Origin: Ustulina deusta
Taxonomy: Eukaryota > Ascomycota > Sordariomycetes > Xylariales > Xylariaceae
DNA: 64,000 nt
Direction of reading: 5' to 3'
Assembly (NCBI GenBank): GCA_023159155.1
Contig: JAJNNX010000047.1
Span: 310,001-374,000 of the forward strand
Part shown: positions 26,564 through 39,479 of the stretch, piece after piece
How positions within the stretch are numbered: position 1 is the stretch's first letter
Layout of the letters: each line of letters begins with the position of its first letter
The notes under the pieces: model-generated
Told to the model about the DNA's origin: nothing
Databases searched by the model: none
The model's input: only the letters and a program-made list of their open reading frames with translations
Program-made: the position numbers and the translations under genes

Positions 26564-27946
26564 TATATTTTATATAAATAATATAGCTATTTTATAATAT
26601 ATTTAAAAAAAATATATAAATTTATAAAATAATATAATATTAAAATATACTAAAACTTAAAATATTATAAAATTAAAAAAAAAACAAATAAATAAATAAA
26701 ATAATAAAGCTTAAAATAAAAAAAAAGCTTTTAAACCTAAAATTAAGCTTTATAGTAGCTAGTTTTAAAAAATATATATATTAAAATATAAAACAAATAA
26801 TAAAAAAATAATAAAAAAATTAAAATATTAATATTTTAAGTAGCTTTAAAATAACAAAAATTAAATATAAGCTTAAAAAATATTTAGAAATATTATACTT
26901 ACTTAAAAAAAATTTAAGCTAATATTTAAATATTATATTAGTTTATAAAAATTATTACTAGTATTATAAAAAGTTTAATTATTATAAAACAAAAATTTAT
27001 TATATTTATATTTTATATTTTGAAAAAAAAATAAAAAAAAAGCTTAAAATATATAATATATTATATAGCTACTAAAACAAACAAGCTAGAATAGCTTAAA
27101 CTACTTAAGCTAGCTATAAAAAATAATAATATAATATAGTTTAAAAATAGCTAGCTAATAAAACTATATAAACTTAATTTATAATATATAATAAATAAAT
27201 AAAAATATTAGTAGTAGCTAATATAAAACTTTTATTAAACAATAAGCTATTATAATAAAATATATCTGTTTTTTTAGAAAAAAAAAAAGGAGCTAGAAAT
27301 AGTTATTTTTTAGGCCTTAAACTAGTAAGCGGAAGAATGTTGGTTTACTAAAAAAATACTAAAAAGGAAAAAAAAAATTTTATTTAAAAAATACCAAAAA
27401 TAATAAAAAAGCTATTTATATAGCATAGCTCTAAAGCTTGCTAATACAAATAAAAAAAAACCTATAATAAAAATAAAAGTTCAAACTAACTAATACTACT
27501 AAAAACTAGCAATATATAAAGTTTATAGGCTTAGCTTAGTAGATTAAAATATAATAATTACAAGCAATAGAATAATAAGCCTATAAAAGCATAGTCTTGC
27601 ATTTTGCCTAAAACTTCTAGATATAGAACACCTACTATATTTAGAAATAGGTAGAGCTTGTTACGTTATAATACCTCTAGGGAGGTCCTGCGATATAGAG
27701 CCTAGGCACCCTGCACTAATATTAAACAAATCAATTAATTAATCAATCAATCTTGTTTGTAGCAATAATATGACTCCATCTCATTCTTATGTTAGTAATA
27801 CAATCTGCCAGTTTAATTTAAACTGCATGTGTGAGTGTTGTACTCGCGAAGTAACATATCAGTTAGTAAGAAGCATCGTAGTGGAAAAGTCCCTATTTGC
27901 TTCAATGATTCGCCGTCGCTTGTAGTTGGGCAATCACCACAATCTC
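26564..27946. other. AT-rich block edge and 3' flank of the rhodopsin-domain gene
   Basis: It is AT-rich to about 27600, then passes within about 150 bp to normal composition. There is a short CCTCTAGGGAGG palindrome near 27682 and an (AATC)n-like run near 27730-27750. No gene was seen; the last few hundred bases hold the 3' region of the minus-strand gene that follows. Confidence 0.5.
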
Positions 27947-29297
27947 TCAGGCTGGTGACCTGATTTGCTGCACGCTGACTGTCTTCATCGGATGACTGCC
28001 TTGGGCCGGCACAGGGGTTCTTGGGTCATACTCTATTTCAGACCAGTGGTCTCCCCCGGAGCCGTTGAGCACCTGGTAGTTTGTAAGACACTGTTGCTGG
28101 TCATCGACTCCTTGGTCAGAGCTTCTTTCGTGTTGAGGAAACGATGCATTTGAGCCCTTCGATCGGATTGACCCGGATACTCTGCCCCAGGTATAATTGG
28201 CAGCGGCAGAGAGGAGGCGACCGAAACCCTCGGCAGGCAGTAATATGGGCTTATAGACAGGAGCACAACAACAGATTATACTCGCGGCCATCTGAGCAAT
28301 CGACCAAGCGCCTGTCAAGAAATTTATGGCTAGACAATCAAAACGTCAGCAACAAACGAGTATTCTCAGATTCCTCATCTACAGTCGGTCAGTATCGGTG
28401 CACTTACTATCATCCCCTCTGTAGGACTCTCCAATCTTGACAAAACCCACTATGCCGGCGCTGGAAATGTTCCTTGTCAGCTTCCGGTTAATGCGCAGGG
28501 CTTCAAGGTTTACTCTATACGTACAAGCCTCCCAATGCAAAAATCAGGGACAGTCGAAGCTTCGTGGATCGGTCCATTCGCAAGTCTTGTATCATCCAGA
28601 TGGCAAGAACGACCAAGGAGAAGTCAACGCCGGAGTTCACTGACTCCTCACCTGTAACGGTGGCAAGATAGTTGAGACAATGCCCGGGTTCCAGTGGGTT
28701 CCAGGCTTTGCTAATTGGGCGACAGCTGAAGTAATAAATGTATAGTGTCGAGATGCAATAGCCGATATGGACGATGCTTATTGCCCATATCCATCGCCTA
28801 TATATGCTGTTGATACCAAATATGCGGGAATATAGAAACAGAATGCTGAACTTGGCGAAGAATTGGTTGAAGACGAAAAGAGGTGCTGTGACGTATGCCA
28901 ACTATGACAAAGCTCAGCTAAGAGGAACGACAAGCTATGATGTGAACAAGACGATCTCACCTTTCCTACTATCAGGGCCTTACCCATGGGCAGAACTACA
29001 ACATTCCGACCTCTAAGTATAGCGACGACTGTGCAGTGTTTCAAGTAAGCGTTTGCGGAAATTATAGAGTTTACTGGGGTAAGGAGGGGAAAACTTGCTG
29101 GTTAAAGTTAAAGCGCAGTAAATCACATGAACAACAGTCGCTGAGAAAGCAAGCCAATCTTCGCGACCGAGCTTTCGCCCTGATCGAGCAGTTGATATAA
29201 AGCGGAGGGTAATAGCGAGAATGACAATTGGTGTCGTCACAATCGTTAGCACAAAGAGGGGGCCGAGAACGCCAACATTGAATATCCAGTTAGACAT
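27947..29297 (-). CDS. Fungal rhodopsin-domain (SAT4-type) integral membrane protein
   Basis: This is a seven-helix plasma-membrane-type protein of the large fungal rhodopsin-domain family, found widely in Pezizomycotina. A few relatives act in pathogenesis signalling or lie in metabolite clusters; no reaction is known for most. I reconstruct five exons: 29297-29075, 29028-28961, 28901-28525, 28460-28408 and 28329-27947, joined by GT-AG introns of 46, 59, 64 and 78 bp. Donors are GTAAAC, GTGAGA, GTACGT and GTAAGT; branch sites CTTAC or CTGAC are seen. The sum is 1104 nt, a complete 367-residue protein. Family signatures in order are GRKLGREDWLA after helix 1, FAKFSILFLYSRIF in helix 3, CRPISKAWNP, FALGGFAGIVGFVKI across intron 3, and WSIAQMAASIICCCAP in helix 7. 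A hydrophilic tail of about 100 residues follows. It diverges from the enoyl reductase gene across 970 bp. Confidence 0.88.
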
Positions 29298-30267
29298 CTC
29301 GTCTCTCGCCCGGCCGGTGTTCTTCTAGAAAAAGATGTTATAATTTGATGTGTCGATTCCTTGTATTGGTGCTCTGTTGATTTCTGTATAGATAGGAAAC
29401 TAGATTGACCGGAGCACTGCACTTAAAAGTAGACGATAGAGCGGTCACTGAAGCAGGACTATCTAATGCACTAACTAGTATTACCAGACCATAAACCCTC
29501 TGTTGGCTTCGTACTCCCGCCGTGACGAGAGGGGGCGGCGGCGGCGCAGCATTTGTTAGGCACGCGTATGTATGCGCGATCCTGTCAGGGCATTCGCATG
29601 CAACCCCATTCGACTCCGGTTACAGTCTCCCACCGTCTGCTAAGATATGATTGGGTGGAGATGTCGTTGACCTGCAGTAGAAGCCATGCCACTGAGCCAA
29701 CAGCATATGGGCCGCCAATGGCCAAGGCCATTGCAAGCCACCTTCTCATAGAAGAGCACGGTGAAACGGTGTACCTAGGCATCACCGACCCCACATCGGC
29801 CACACATGCGAGGGAGGGGCGCATTGGAGCCAACATACCAGGAGAGATTAATGGAAAATAAAAAAAATAAAAATTGTGAATACAAAAGTATTCACCAAGT
29901 ACCTACTTGTACCCGCCATTCGCAACATGGCTCCAGGTTAGGCAACGGGGTTCGGGTCCATGGTTGGGGCGGCCGATTATGCTGAGCCTCAGCATCAAAG
30001 GAGAGGGGCTAACGAAGGAATTGACTTGAATTGACTTCGTCCCGTCAAACTTATCTATGTAGTGCGATAAAATATGTCAGCGCATTAAATGCAATATATC
30101 CCTTGAAGTACCTCCACAGTATCACGATAGTGAGCAATTTCGGGGCCCAAGATAACATTCGTTAAATTTTGTTTATCAATCGATTAATGTTCCTTTTTAT
30201 CGTCATCTCATAGCTAGTTAGCTATTAGTAAACATCGCTTGACAGTGTTCTTCAAACTACGTGCACC
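29298..30267. promoter_or_regulatory. Divergent intergenic region
   Basis: The region lies between the start codons of the rhodopsin-domain gene (minus) and the enoyl reductase gene (plus), so it must hold both promoters. Overlapping open frames at 29553-29861 (plus) and 29585-29836 (minus) match no family I know and are probably chance. An A/T-rich stretch (about 29852-29875) and a TTATCAATCGATTAATG stretch near 30172 precede the reductase. No binding site can be named with confidence. Confidence 0.4.
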
Positions 30268-31350
30268 ATGCCCCAAGTCGTATCGCGGACTCTCCCATTA
30301 AGTCAAAGAATGATTATTCAAGGCCCAGAAGGGATTGCTGAGATCGCCGACTGCGGACAGCTTCCTTCACTTTTACCTGGTACCGTTTTGGTCCGTACAG
30401 AGGCTGTGGCACTTAACCCATCTGACTACAAAATGGGGCGCGCGTTTCCATGCCCCGGTGCTGTAGTCGGTCATGATTTTGCTGGTTACATCATTGCTAT
30501 CAGCCCAGACATTGAAACTCATTTTCGCGTTGGCGACCGGGTCTGCGGTGTTGTGCACGGCTCGAACCCGGCCGATGGATCGAACGGCGCCTTCGCACAG
30601 TATGTGCGCGCCTCCCCGGGGCTTCTACTACATATTCCAGCCGATATGGCCCTTGAACAGGCCGCCGGGTTGGGTTTGCGTCTCGCTACGACCTGTCTTG
30701 CACTCTGGGGCACTGCGCTGCGGCTGGAGTGGAATCCCGAAGCGCCCTGCATGGGACCTCGGGTCCCCGTGCTAGTATATGGTGCAAGCACTGCAACAGG
30801 CACTATGGCACTTCAACTTCTGCGACTCTCAGGCCTTGCACCAATCGCAGTTTGCTCGTCGCACAATTTTCAATTTGTTTACCATTACGGCGCAACAGCA
30901 GCGTTTGACATTTCTGAGCCAAACCTCACCGAGAAGATTCGCAAACATACCAACAACGAGCTTCGATTTGCTTTGGACTGCATCACAGATCTCGCATCCG
31001 TTACTTGTTGTTATGCTTCTGTGCGAAGAATCGGTGGACGATATGCGTGCTTGGAGTTTTGTGCTCCAGAGCTACAGACCCGACGGGCTGTCAAGGCGGA
31101 GTTTGTGATGGCGCTGGAGGTCTTCGGAAAAGATGTGGATCTTCCTGGTGGATATGGACGGCAATCAAGCACCGAGAAGAAGAATGAAGCTGTTCGTTGG
31201 TTCAGACTTTTCCAGAAATTATTAGATGCTGGCGAGATCAAGCCTCACCCTGTTCAACTTTTACCGCGGGATTTTGAAGGTATTATGGAAGGTTTAGGTT
31301 TGTTACAACGCGGTGATATATCTGGCGTTAAACTCGTGGCGCTGGTCTAA
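30268..31350 (+). CDS. LovC-like trans-acting enoyl reductase (MDR family)
   Basis: This is a 360-residue single-exon protein, the normal length for trans-enoyl reductases that work with highly reducing polyketide synthases or PKS-NRPS enzymes lacking a functional ER domain (LovC, ApdC and relatives). The start is ACCATGC, a good fungal context. The N-terminal GroES-like part has ALNPSDYK (about 48-55) and GHDFAG (69-74). The Rossmann part has YGASTATG (171-178), the S-T-A-T variant of the glycine-rich loop typical of this subgroup, then IAVCSSHNF (193-201) for NADPH phosphate recognition. Zinc-ligand motifs are absent, as expected. The C-terminal RGDISGVKLVALV is canonical. It would reduce the enoyl-thioester of a growing polyketide in the cytosol, but no PKS is in the window. 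It lies tail-to-tail with the MFS gene, 63 bp apart, which suits a metabolite cluster. A stand-alone quinone-reductase-like role is the alternative. Confidence 0.85.
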   Translation: MPQVVSRTLPLSQRMIIQGPEGIAEIADCGQLPSLLPGTVLVRTEAVALNPSDYKMGRAFPCPGAVVGHDFAGYIIAISPDIETHFRVGDRVCGVVHGSNPADGSNGAFAQYVRASPGLLLHIPADMALEQAAGLGLRLATTCLALWGTALRLEWNPEAPCMGPRVPVLVYGASTATGTMALQLLRLSGLAPIAVCSSHNFQFVYHYGATAAFDISEPNLTEKIRKHTNNELRFALDCITDLASVTCCYASVRRIGGRYACLEFCAPELQTRRAVKAEFVMALEVFGKDVDLPGGYGRQSSTEKKNEAVRWFRLFQKLLDAGEIKPHPVQLLPRDFEGIMEGLGLLQRGDISGVKLVALV

Positions 31351-31413
31351 ACTTGATATTTATAATTAAGTACGAGAGACAATCAAAGTAATAAGAGAAT
31401 ATATCTGCTAAGC

Positions 31414-33216
31414 TCAAAGTGCCTCTACTTTGTTGGTTCCCGTGTTCATCTCCGTAGTCGGCTGACTAGCCGTCTGCTGCATGTCATTCTTGGTGTCTTT
31501 CTCAAGCCCATACTGAGTCTCAATCTCCCTTCGCAGCGGTATGTTGCGCTCTACTAACACAAGCAACACAGCGAACCCGCAAAAGGCTACCCCAACCTGA
31601 AATACACGCTGAAGCGATATTCTATATACAGCTCGAATCTCGCTCATCGTCTGCGGGGGGAAAGACTCCACAAACTTCGCCAACGCGTGCTGGTAAGCGC
31701 CGCCACCCATCAGCTGTTTATGAACTCCCGGATCCTGTATCATGTAGAGGTTCTGATCCACGTGATTGTTGAAAACGGCAGCAGGGATTGCAACACCCCA
31801 TACACCCCCGAAAGATCGTACAAACGCCCATGTAGAGGTGGCGGCCGCCTGGTCCGACTCTGCAGCGGGTGCTTGGAAAGCTGGTAGCAAAGTATCTAAG
31901 ACCATGCCAACGCCCAGAGCGCAGATAGCTTGGAAAATAACCCATTCAGCAACTGGTGTCCACTCATTTTGAAATGAAAATAAACCAAGGCCAAGAGTAG
32001 CAATGGTAAAGCCAGCTAGATGGATAATTTTGAATTTTCCCCATTTGCTCAAGCATACAGCGGCAATGGCTGCTCCAGGAATGCCAGCCAGAGACTGGGG
32101 TAATAATGAGACACCAGCTCGGCGGGGGGAATATAACAAGACGGCCTCGAAATATATGGGTAGGAAGTAAAGAAACCAGTAAAAGACCATGGCAGAAATA
32201 AAAGTATTAATGATAACAACGACTGATGTGCGATTATGGAAAAGGCGCGGAGGTATCACTGGCTCCACTACGAATCTGCTCATTTCATAACTGGCAAAGA
32301 GAGCCAGCCCGAAAAAGCCAACAAGTAACGGAGTCAGAGTTCTCCAAGATGACCACGGCTCAATGGTTCCAGCATATGTAAGGGCGTAAAGGATCGCCAC
32401 CGTAGCGGCCGCAGTGATACCGATACCCACCAAATCTATCCGCTTGATCTTCTTTGCGAACGACATGTCTTTATCATATTGGACATGTAGGAACAGCCAC
32501 ATAATGATCAAGGAGATCCCACCTATGGGTAAGTTAATCCAGAATACCCAGCGCCATGTAGTAGCTTCAACAATAGCACCGCCAATGAAAGGGCCCAGTG
32601 ATGTCCCAATGCCGAAGACAGCAAGTATGATCGCAATGTATTTCCCGCGCTCACGCAGCGGTATTAAATCCGACACGATGATATCTGCTTACAAGGTAAG
32701 CTGGCGATTCATTTTTTAGAGGCTGAGGAGCAAACTCACTGACTGTAAGAACGATGCCCCCGGAACCGACCCCCTGCACAGCGCGTCCAGCGATCAACAT
32801 AGCACCGTTCACTGCACCGCCGCAGATGCCGCTCCCTAAGGTAAAGATGGCCACGATACTAATGAAGACCCATCTGCGGCCGAACACATTACATAACTGG
32901 CCCAAGAGAGGCTGGACGGCAGTGCTTTGGAGAGTTTAGGTACTGTCAATGAAGGGGGTGAGCACATTACGCACCTGGAAACGAAGAATGAGTTGGTAAT
33001 CCAGATATAATTTTCTTCCATCCGAAGGTCAGATACAATAGCGGGCGCTGAGGTGGTGACAACTGTATGCTCCAGGGCTGCGAGCAAGGTAGTAATGGCC
33101 AGGCCCACGATAACAGCCCAGAAACGAAAGTCGCGCTCGAAAATGGTCGCATCATTTTCCAGCATCGCGGCTGAGGAAGTCGCCTTTCTGTCTGGAGAAG
33201 TTGCTAAAGCCTTCAT
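31414..33216 (-). CDS. MFS drug/toxin efflux transporter, DHA2 (14-TM) type
   Basis: Three exons fit: 33216-32975, 32924-32740 and 32684-31414, with introns of 50 and 55 bp (donors GTGCGT and GTGAGT; CTTAC branch in the second). The sum is 1698 nt, giving 565 residues. The frame is open upstream to 33252, but the first ATG is at 33216 in the context AAAATGA. Diagnostic MFS motifs are ALEHTVVTTSAPAI in helix 1, GQLCNVFGRRWVF (motif A), AGRAVQGVGSGG (motif B region), RERGKYIA, and GTSLGPFIGGAI (motif C, antiporter signature). WRWVFWINLPIGG follows, typical of the 14-helix DHA2 branch that holds aflatoxin- and HC-toxin-type pumps. It is predicted to export a small metabolite at the plasma membrane by proton antiport. 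The tail is hydrophilic. Beside an enoyl reductase, self-protection or product export for a polyketide pathway is plausible; no substrate can be read from sequence. Confidence 0.88.
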
Positions 33217-33259
33217 TTTCGTATCTACAGCACATAATAGGGCACTCCACAAGTAGGGG

Positions 33260-36200
33260 GTACATATGTATTAGGGGGAGCGTGAGCTTTTTTTGGCTAG
33301 CTTTCGGATCGAGGCTGCTATTAGAGCGCTAATAAAAAGTTCGATATATTGCTATTTTAAAAACTAGTTATAAACTGCCTACTGCTAAAATATAAAACAA
33401 ATAAAAAATAATATATTAAAATAATAAAATTTAACTTTTAATAATTTTTTATTATTATTTTTTTTAATTTTTAAACTTTAATAATTAAAATAATAAATAA
33501 AATAAATTTGCTATATATTTATTATATATATATATTTATAATTATAATATTATAAAAAAATAAATTATATAATAAATTTTTAAATTTTATAAAACTATTT
33601 ATTTATAATATATAATAAAATATTTTATAAATAAAAAATATATATATATTAAAAAAAATATAAGTTTTTTTTAGTTAGTTTTTAAATTAAAACTATTATT
33701 AAAGCACTAATAAAAAATTTAATATATTATTATTTTAAAAACTAGTTATAAATTATTTAAACTTATATTTTAAATTATATTAAAATAATTATTTTAAATT
33801 ATAATAAATAATTAATTTAAATTTAATAAAATAGTTTATATATTAAAAAATATATTTTAATTAGTTAGTTTATATAAATAAAACTAATATAGCTTATTAT
33901 ATAAAAAGTTTTATTATATATTATAAGTTTTTTTTTTTTTTTAAATATTATATATTTTTAATATATATTATATAATAATAAATTTATATTAAATTTGAAC
34001 TAATATTAAAATAGTTTTATTTTATTTTATTATTTTTAATTTATTATTATTATTATATTTTTTAAAGTAGCTTTTATAAAAAAATAGCTTATTAGTTCTA
34101 TTTTTTTTAATTTATATAGCAAAAATAAATTTTATATAAATTTAAAGCAAATTTAAAACTAATTTATATAAATTAAAAGTTTATAATTATAATAAAGCGC
34201 TAAATATATTATATTTATTATATTTATTATATAACTAAAATATATATAATATAAATATAAATTAAATTTAATATTAAATTAATATAAAATTTTAATATTT
34301 ATTATAATAATAATATAAATATAAATATTTTTAAATATATTTATTATATTTATATTTATAAAAATAATTATTTTAATAATTATATTTTTATAAGTATATT
34401 ATATAAATTTAATATAAATAATTATAATATTAATAAGCAGTAGAACTTGTTTATATAGGCTTGCTAAGCCACCCGCCTAAACTAAATTAATAAAAAAAAT
34501 TTTAAAGCTTTTTATTTTACTAGCTATAAATATCCTAAATAAATTAAAAATAAATTTAATATTAATTTATATAACTTTTTTTTTAAAAATAATTAGTAAT
34601 ATTTAAAAATAAGTTTATTATATTACTAATAAAAAAAAATACAAAAAAAAAAATAAAACATAAATAAAGCAAATATAATATAAATTTAAAATAAATAATA
34701 TATAAGTTTTAAATTAAATTATAGCTTTTTAAATAAACTTTTTTTAAACTATATTTAAGTTAAATTTAACTTTAACTTTTTTATAACTAGAATTTTTTGC
34801 TAAATTATTATAAACTATTATATATTTTTACTATATATATAATATTATAATAATAACTAAAATATAATATATTTATATAATTATTAAGCTAGATTTTATA
34901 TATAAATATATTAAAATATTTTATAATTAATTTTAAAATAAAACGTTTTAAAACTTAGAACTTTTTATTTATTAATATTTTATAATATTGTTTTATTATA
35001 TTAAAAAACTAATAATTTAACAATTTTAAGTTTTTTTTATTTATTTTTATATTATAAATATATTAAGTAGTACTATAGCAAAAGTTATAGTTTATATATA
35101 TATTATAATTAATATTTAAATAAATTAACCTATTTTAAAGTATATTTTTTGCCCGGGTTTTTATAAAAATATTATATATAAATTAAAATAGTAATAAATA
35201 ATCTATAATATAAATTAATATATTTTTTTAATTTAATAGTTTGCTTATATAAATTATTAAGCAAGCTAGTTTTTTTATTATACTTAATACTATATAAACT
35301 TTAAAATAATTTTTATTTATTTTTATACTATAAAAAAATATTTAAAAATATAATCTATTTTATACTAGTTATATTACTAATTTTAAAAAGCTTAATATAT
35401 GCTATTTTTAAAGGTTATTTAGGTTAGAATTATTATAAATAATTTCTTTTAAGCAAAAAAAACTATATTATATTATAATAAATATTATATTAATTATTAA
35501 TATATTATATAAGTTTTTATTAATTATAACTATTTTTAATATAAGTTTAATTAATATTAATTTTATAACTAGGTTTTTTTTTAAAGTTTTTTATTTATAA
35601 AAAAATAAATATATTATATTTTAAATTAAACAATAAATATAAAAACTTTTAAATATTAATATATCTAATATAAAATTAATATAAACTATATATAATATAA
35701 ATATATATAAACTTATTAATAAGCTTTAAATTATTTTAAAAAAAAAACTATATGTTTTATTATATATATAAAAAGCTAATATTTAAAACAATATAAACTA
35801 AGCTATTATATTCTAGCTTAAGCACTATATTTTATATATTTTTATTATTAATTTATAGTTTTTTTATATTAATTCTATTAGGCCAGCATATATTAAACAA
35901 ATATATAAGTTCTTATAATACTAGCTATATAAGTTTATTTTGTTTTAAAAATATAAAGTTAGCTAATTTTTAATAAGTTCTACTAGTTAAAATATAAGTT
36001 AGTAATTATAGCAAAATTAGCTTAAAAAAATATTTGTTAGTTTATTGTTTAAAAAAGTTATTTAGTAGATTTAAAAATAGATATTTTAGTATATTATAAA
36101 TATAAAAATTTTTTAAAACAAATATAAAAAAAGCAAATTTTTTATTAATATATTAATTAGTTTTTATTAAGCTATTATATTATTAATATAAATTACTACT

Positions 36201-38361
36201 ATACTTAATTTTTAATATATATATTAATATATAAACGTTAGTTAGATTATAATAATTTTAAATATATTAATATTTAAGTTTATTTTAATATTAAAACAAA
36301 AATAAGCAAAAGCTTATAACTCTAAAATAAAGAAATTTTTGTACTAAAGTTTTATTATTAGGCCTTTTTTATATTAAAAGCTACTAAACCTTATTTTTAA
36401 TATATTTATAAATAAATAAAAATATTTATAGTTTATATTTATTAAAAAATAAATTTTATTAAAATTATTTAATAAGTTATATTATTATTTAAAGTTTTGT
36501 TTTATAAGTATAAAAAAAATATAAAATATATATATTTAAAATATAAAAAATAAGCCTTATATATAAAAAAAAACAATTTTTTTAAAAAAACTACTAATAA
36601 ATAAAAGCTTAAATAGCCCAAAATTTATTTAATTTTATAACAAAAAAGATATAATTTTTTAAATATTTTAGATATAATTTTATTAGTTTTAGCTAGCTTT
36701 ATTTTTAATAGTTAAACCTATATTAAAATTATATTAATTTTAATTCTAAAGATTTTAAAATATATATTTTTGCTATTTTTTTTTTTGTTTAATATAAAAT
36801 TTAATATATTTAAAAACTAATTATATTTTTAATAAACTATTTATATATAATTTTATTAAGCTAAAAAAACTACAAATATAAAATTGTTTAAATAGTATGT
36901 AATATATATAAAAAAAAAAATTATTTTTAGTAGCTAGTAGAAACTTTTTATAAAAAAGTTAAAAATAAAAAAAGCAGTCTAAAAACTAAAAAAAAAGCAG
37001 TTTTTTTACTTAAAACTAAAAAGCTAGCAGTATAAATATACTACTAAGATTAAACAAAAATTTTTTTTTAAATTTTTTTTAATTAGGATTATTTTTTTAT
37101 TTAATATTTAAACTATTTTAAATATTTATTAAATAATTAAATATTTAAAAGTTATATATTTAGAGTATATTAAATTATTTATTAACCTAATTTTAAAAAA
37201 AAAAAAATAATAGATTTATTACTAACTTTTATTTAATTTAGAGATTAGGCCTAATAATAAGTATAATAGGCCTAAAAAATTAAATATTTTTAAAATCTAG
37301 TTTAAAACTAAATCTAATATAATTTAAGTTTTAATTACAAAATAGTTTTTGTTTATAAAACAAAAGTTATTAAATCGGCTTAATTTTAAAAGTTTTAAAT
37401 ATTTAAAAAACGCTTTATATTATAATATTCTAAAAAGTATATTTTTTAAGTTATATAAGTATTATTAAAAGGCTATCTATTAATAATTAAAGCAAAAAAA
37501 AAACAAAAATATAATTAAAATAGGGCTATTTAAGTTATATATATTAAAAGTTAGAACTAAATTTATTAATAGTTTTAATAAAAAAAATAATATATTTTAT
37601 ATTATTTAAATAATAATTAAAATATTTAAATTTATTATATTATTAAAATATATTTAATTTAGAACTAATAAAACTAGCTAGTTAACTTATAACTACAAAA
37701 TAGCTGTTTTATTTTATATTTTTTTATTAGTATAAGCTAGTTTTTTATATATTTTATTATAATATTTATAAATATATTTTTAATAATATAAAAAAAGGCC
37801 TAAAGTATAGTTATAAATAAAGTTGTTCTAATAGTTATATATTTTATTTTTAGTATAGCTTTTTAATAAATATAATTTAGTTTTTAATATTTTAGTAAAA
37901 TATTTAGTATAATAAAATAGTTTTAGTATTAAAATGTTTAAATAAATATTTTTTTAATTATAGTTTTATTTTATTTATAAAGCAGCTATATAAAAAATTA
38001 ATAAATAATATTTTATTTAAGCTAATATAAACTTAATAATTTGTTTTAGTTTATAAATTATTACTAATTTATATATAATATATATAAAATTATTTATTAC
38101 TAAAGTAATATATTAATATTTTTTAAATAAGCAATAATATATTACTATAAATATTAAAAAATAATATGCTTATATTATAATATTATTTTTATATATTTAA
38201 GGTTTTAGAATAGCAACCTATATTATAATAGTATTACTTTAGCTAGTATAAAATATTATTGTTATATTTAGTATATATTTATTGTTTGCTTATAGTTTAA
38301 TTAGGTTTATTAGTTTAAAATTGCTTTAATAAATTATTGCGATCTATTTCTAATTAATATT
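33260..38361. other. AT-rich block left of the Copia element
   Basis: Composition drops abruptly just after 33340, within 130 bp of the MFS start. A direct repeat is present: 33300-33400 (CTAGCTTTCGGATCGAGGCT...ACTAGTTATAAACTG) returns in eroded form at 33670-33760. Bases 33503-33612 match 46232-46341. A small GC remnant lies near 34443-34480 (GGCTTGCTAAGCCACCCGCC). No gene was seen. Confidence 0.5.
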
Positions 38362-38366
38362 ATAGA

Positions 38367-38653
38367 TGTTGGAATAATTGGCATTAGTTACAACCATATT
38401 ATACACCCGCGTATCACATAGGTAAACAGATATCTTTGTACGGAGACTATTAGCTATAAAAACTTTATTTCTTTTTATTGTTTTAGCTTGTACGCTAATA
38501 GAATTTTTTCTTTAAAAAGAATTCTGTTTTGTACAAAACATTCTTTTTTTTTTCATTTTTGGTACAAAATTTAAATATAGTACAATATAATATATTCTAT
38601 TAATATATATTTATTTATTTTTATATACAATATTATATATAGCTTATTTAATA
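38367..38653 (+). repeat. 5' LTR of Copia element
   Basis: The 287-bp LTR runs from TGTTGGAATAATTGGCATTAG to CTTATTTAATA. It aligns over its full length with 45443-45728. Shared landmarks are ACACCCGCGTAT, GGAGACTATTAGCTATAAAA with the right copy eroded at the first bases, a TAGAATTTTTTCTTT/AAAGAATTCTG hairpin and TAGTACAATA. Confidence 0.88.
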
Positions 38654-39479
38654 CTAATTAGTAATTGCTAAAATATTTTTAACTTAATTATAAAAGCACT
38701 ACAAATTAATAAAAATAAAAATAAAGCTAAGCTTTTTATAAATAAAAAAGATTTTATATTGCACTTTATTTTTTTATTATATAACAATTATTTTTTTTAA
38801 TTAGTTAATATATATTATTTAAAAATAAAGCAAATATAACCTTTTTTTTTGAACTAATAGGATATTTGCTTGTTGTATAAAGAACAAAAAGATCTATTTT
38901 TTTATCACACAATACAACCTTTTTCTTTGGACTAACAAAATATTATATAAAAAAAAAAAAAATAGCACGTAATTGTGCTACCTCTAACTATATTGTTATA
39001 TAATAGCTAAACAAACTTTTTAACTTTTTCTCCCCTCTTTTTACTTTATTATAATGCAAAAAGTACTAAGTATTTTAGCAAAATCTATTAAGTTACGCTT
39101 AAACTTTATATATAAAAAACTTGCCAAAAATATTAGTATTAATATAAAAACTATATAAAACTATATTAATTTTAATTTTTAAAACAAAAACTTTAATAAA
39201 TCTTATATAAATAAAATTATAATAAATATATAGTTCGCCTACTAATTTATTAAATACTAAAATATAAAAAGGTCCGGATAGCTATTCTAAAAAGCGTTTA
39301 AAAAAAATTTTAAAAAATAAATAATAAATTATTTTTATACGATTTACTAAAATATATATATAAAGTTTATAATAATAGTTAAAAAAAAAAACATATAAGA
39401 GCTAATTAAAAAAAATATAGCTTATAAACAATTTACTATAATTATATAAAGCAAATTTAAAATTATTAAATTTCTAAGA

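Noticed and set aside
29553..29861. 102-codon frame between the rhodopsin-domain and reductase genes
   Set aside because: A similar-length frame exists on the other strand, there is no recognisable motif, and it lies in a divergent promoter region.
33217..33252. Upstream extension of the MFS protein start
   Set aside because: The frame is open but begins with TTG; the first ATG in good context is at 33216.
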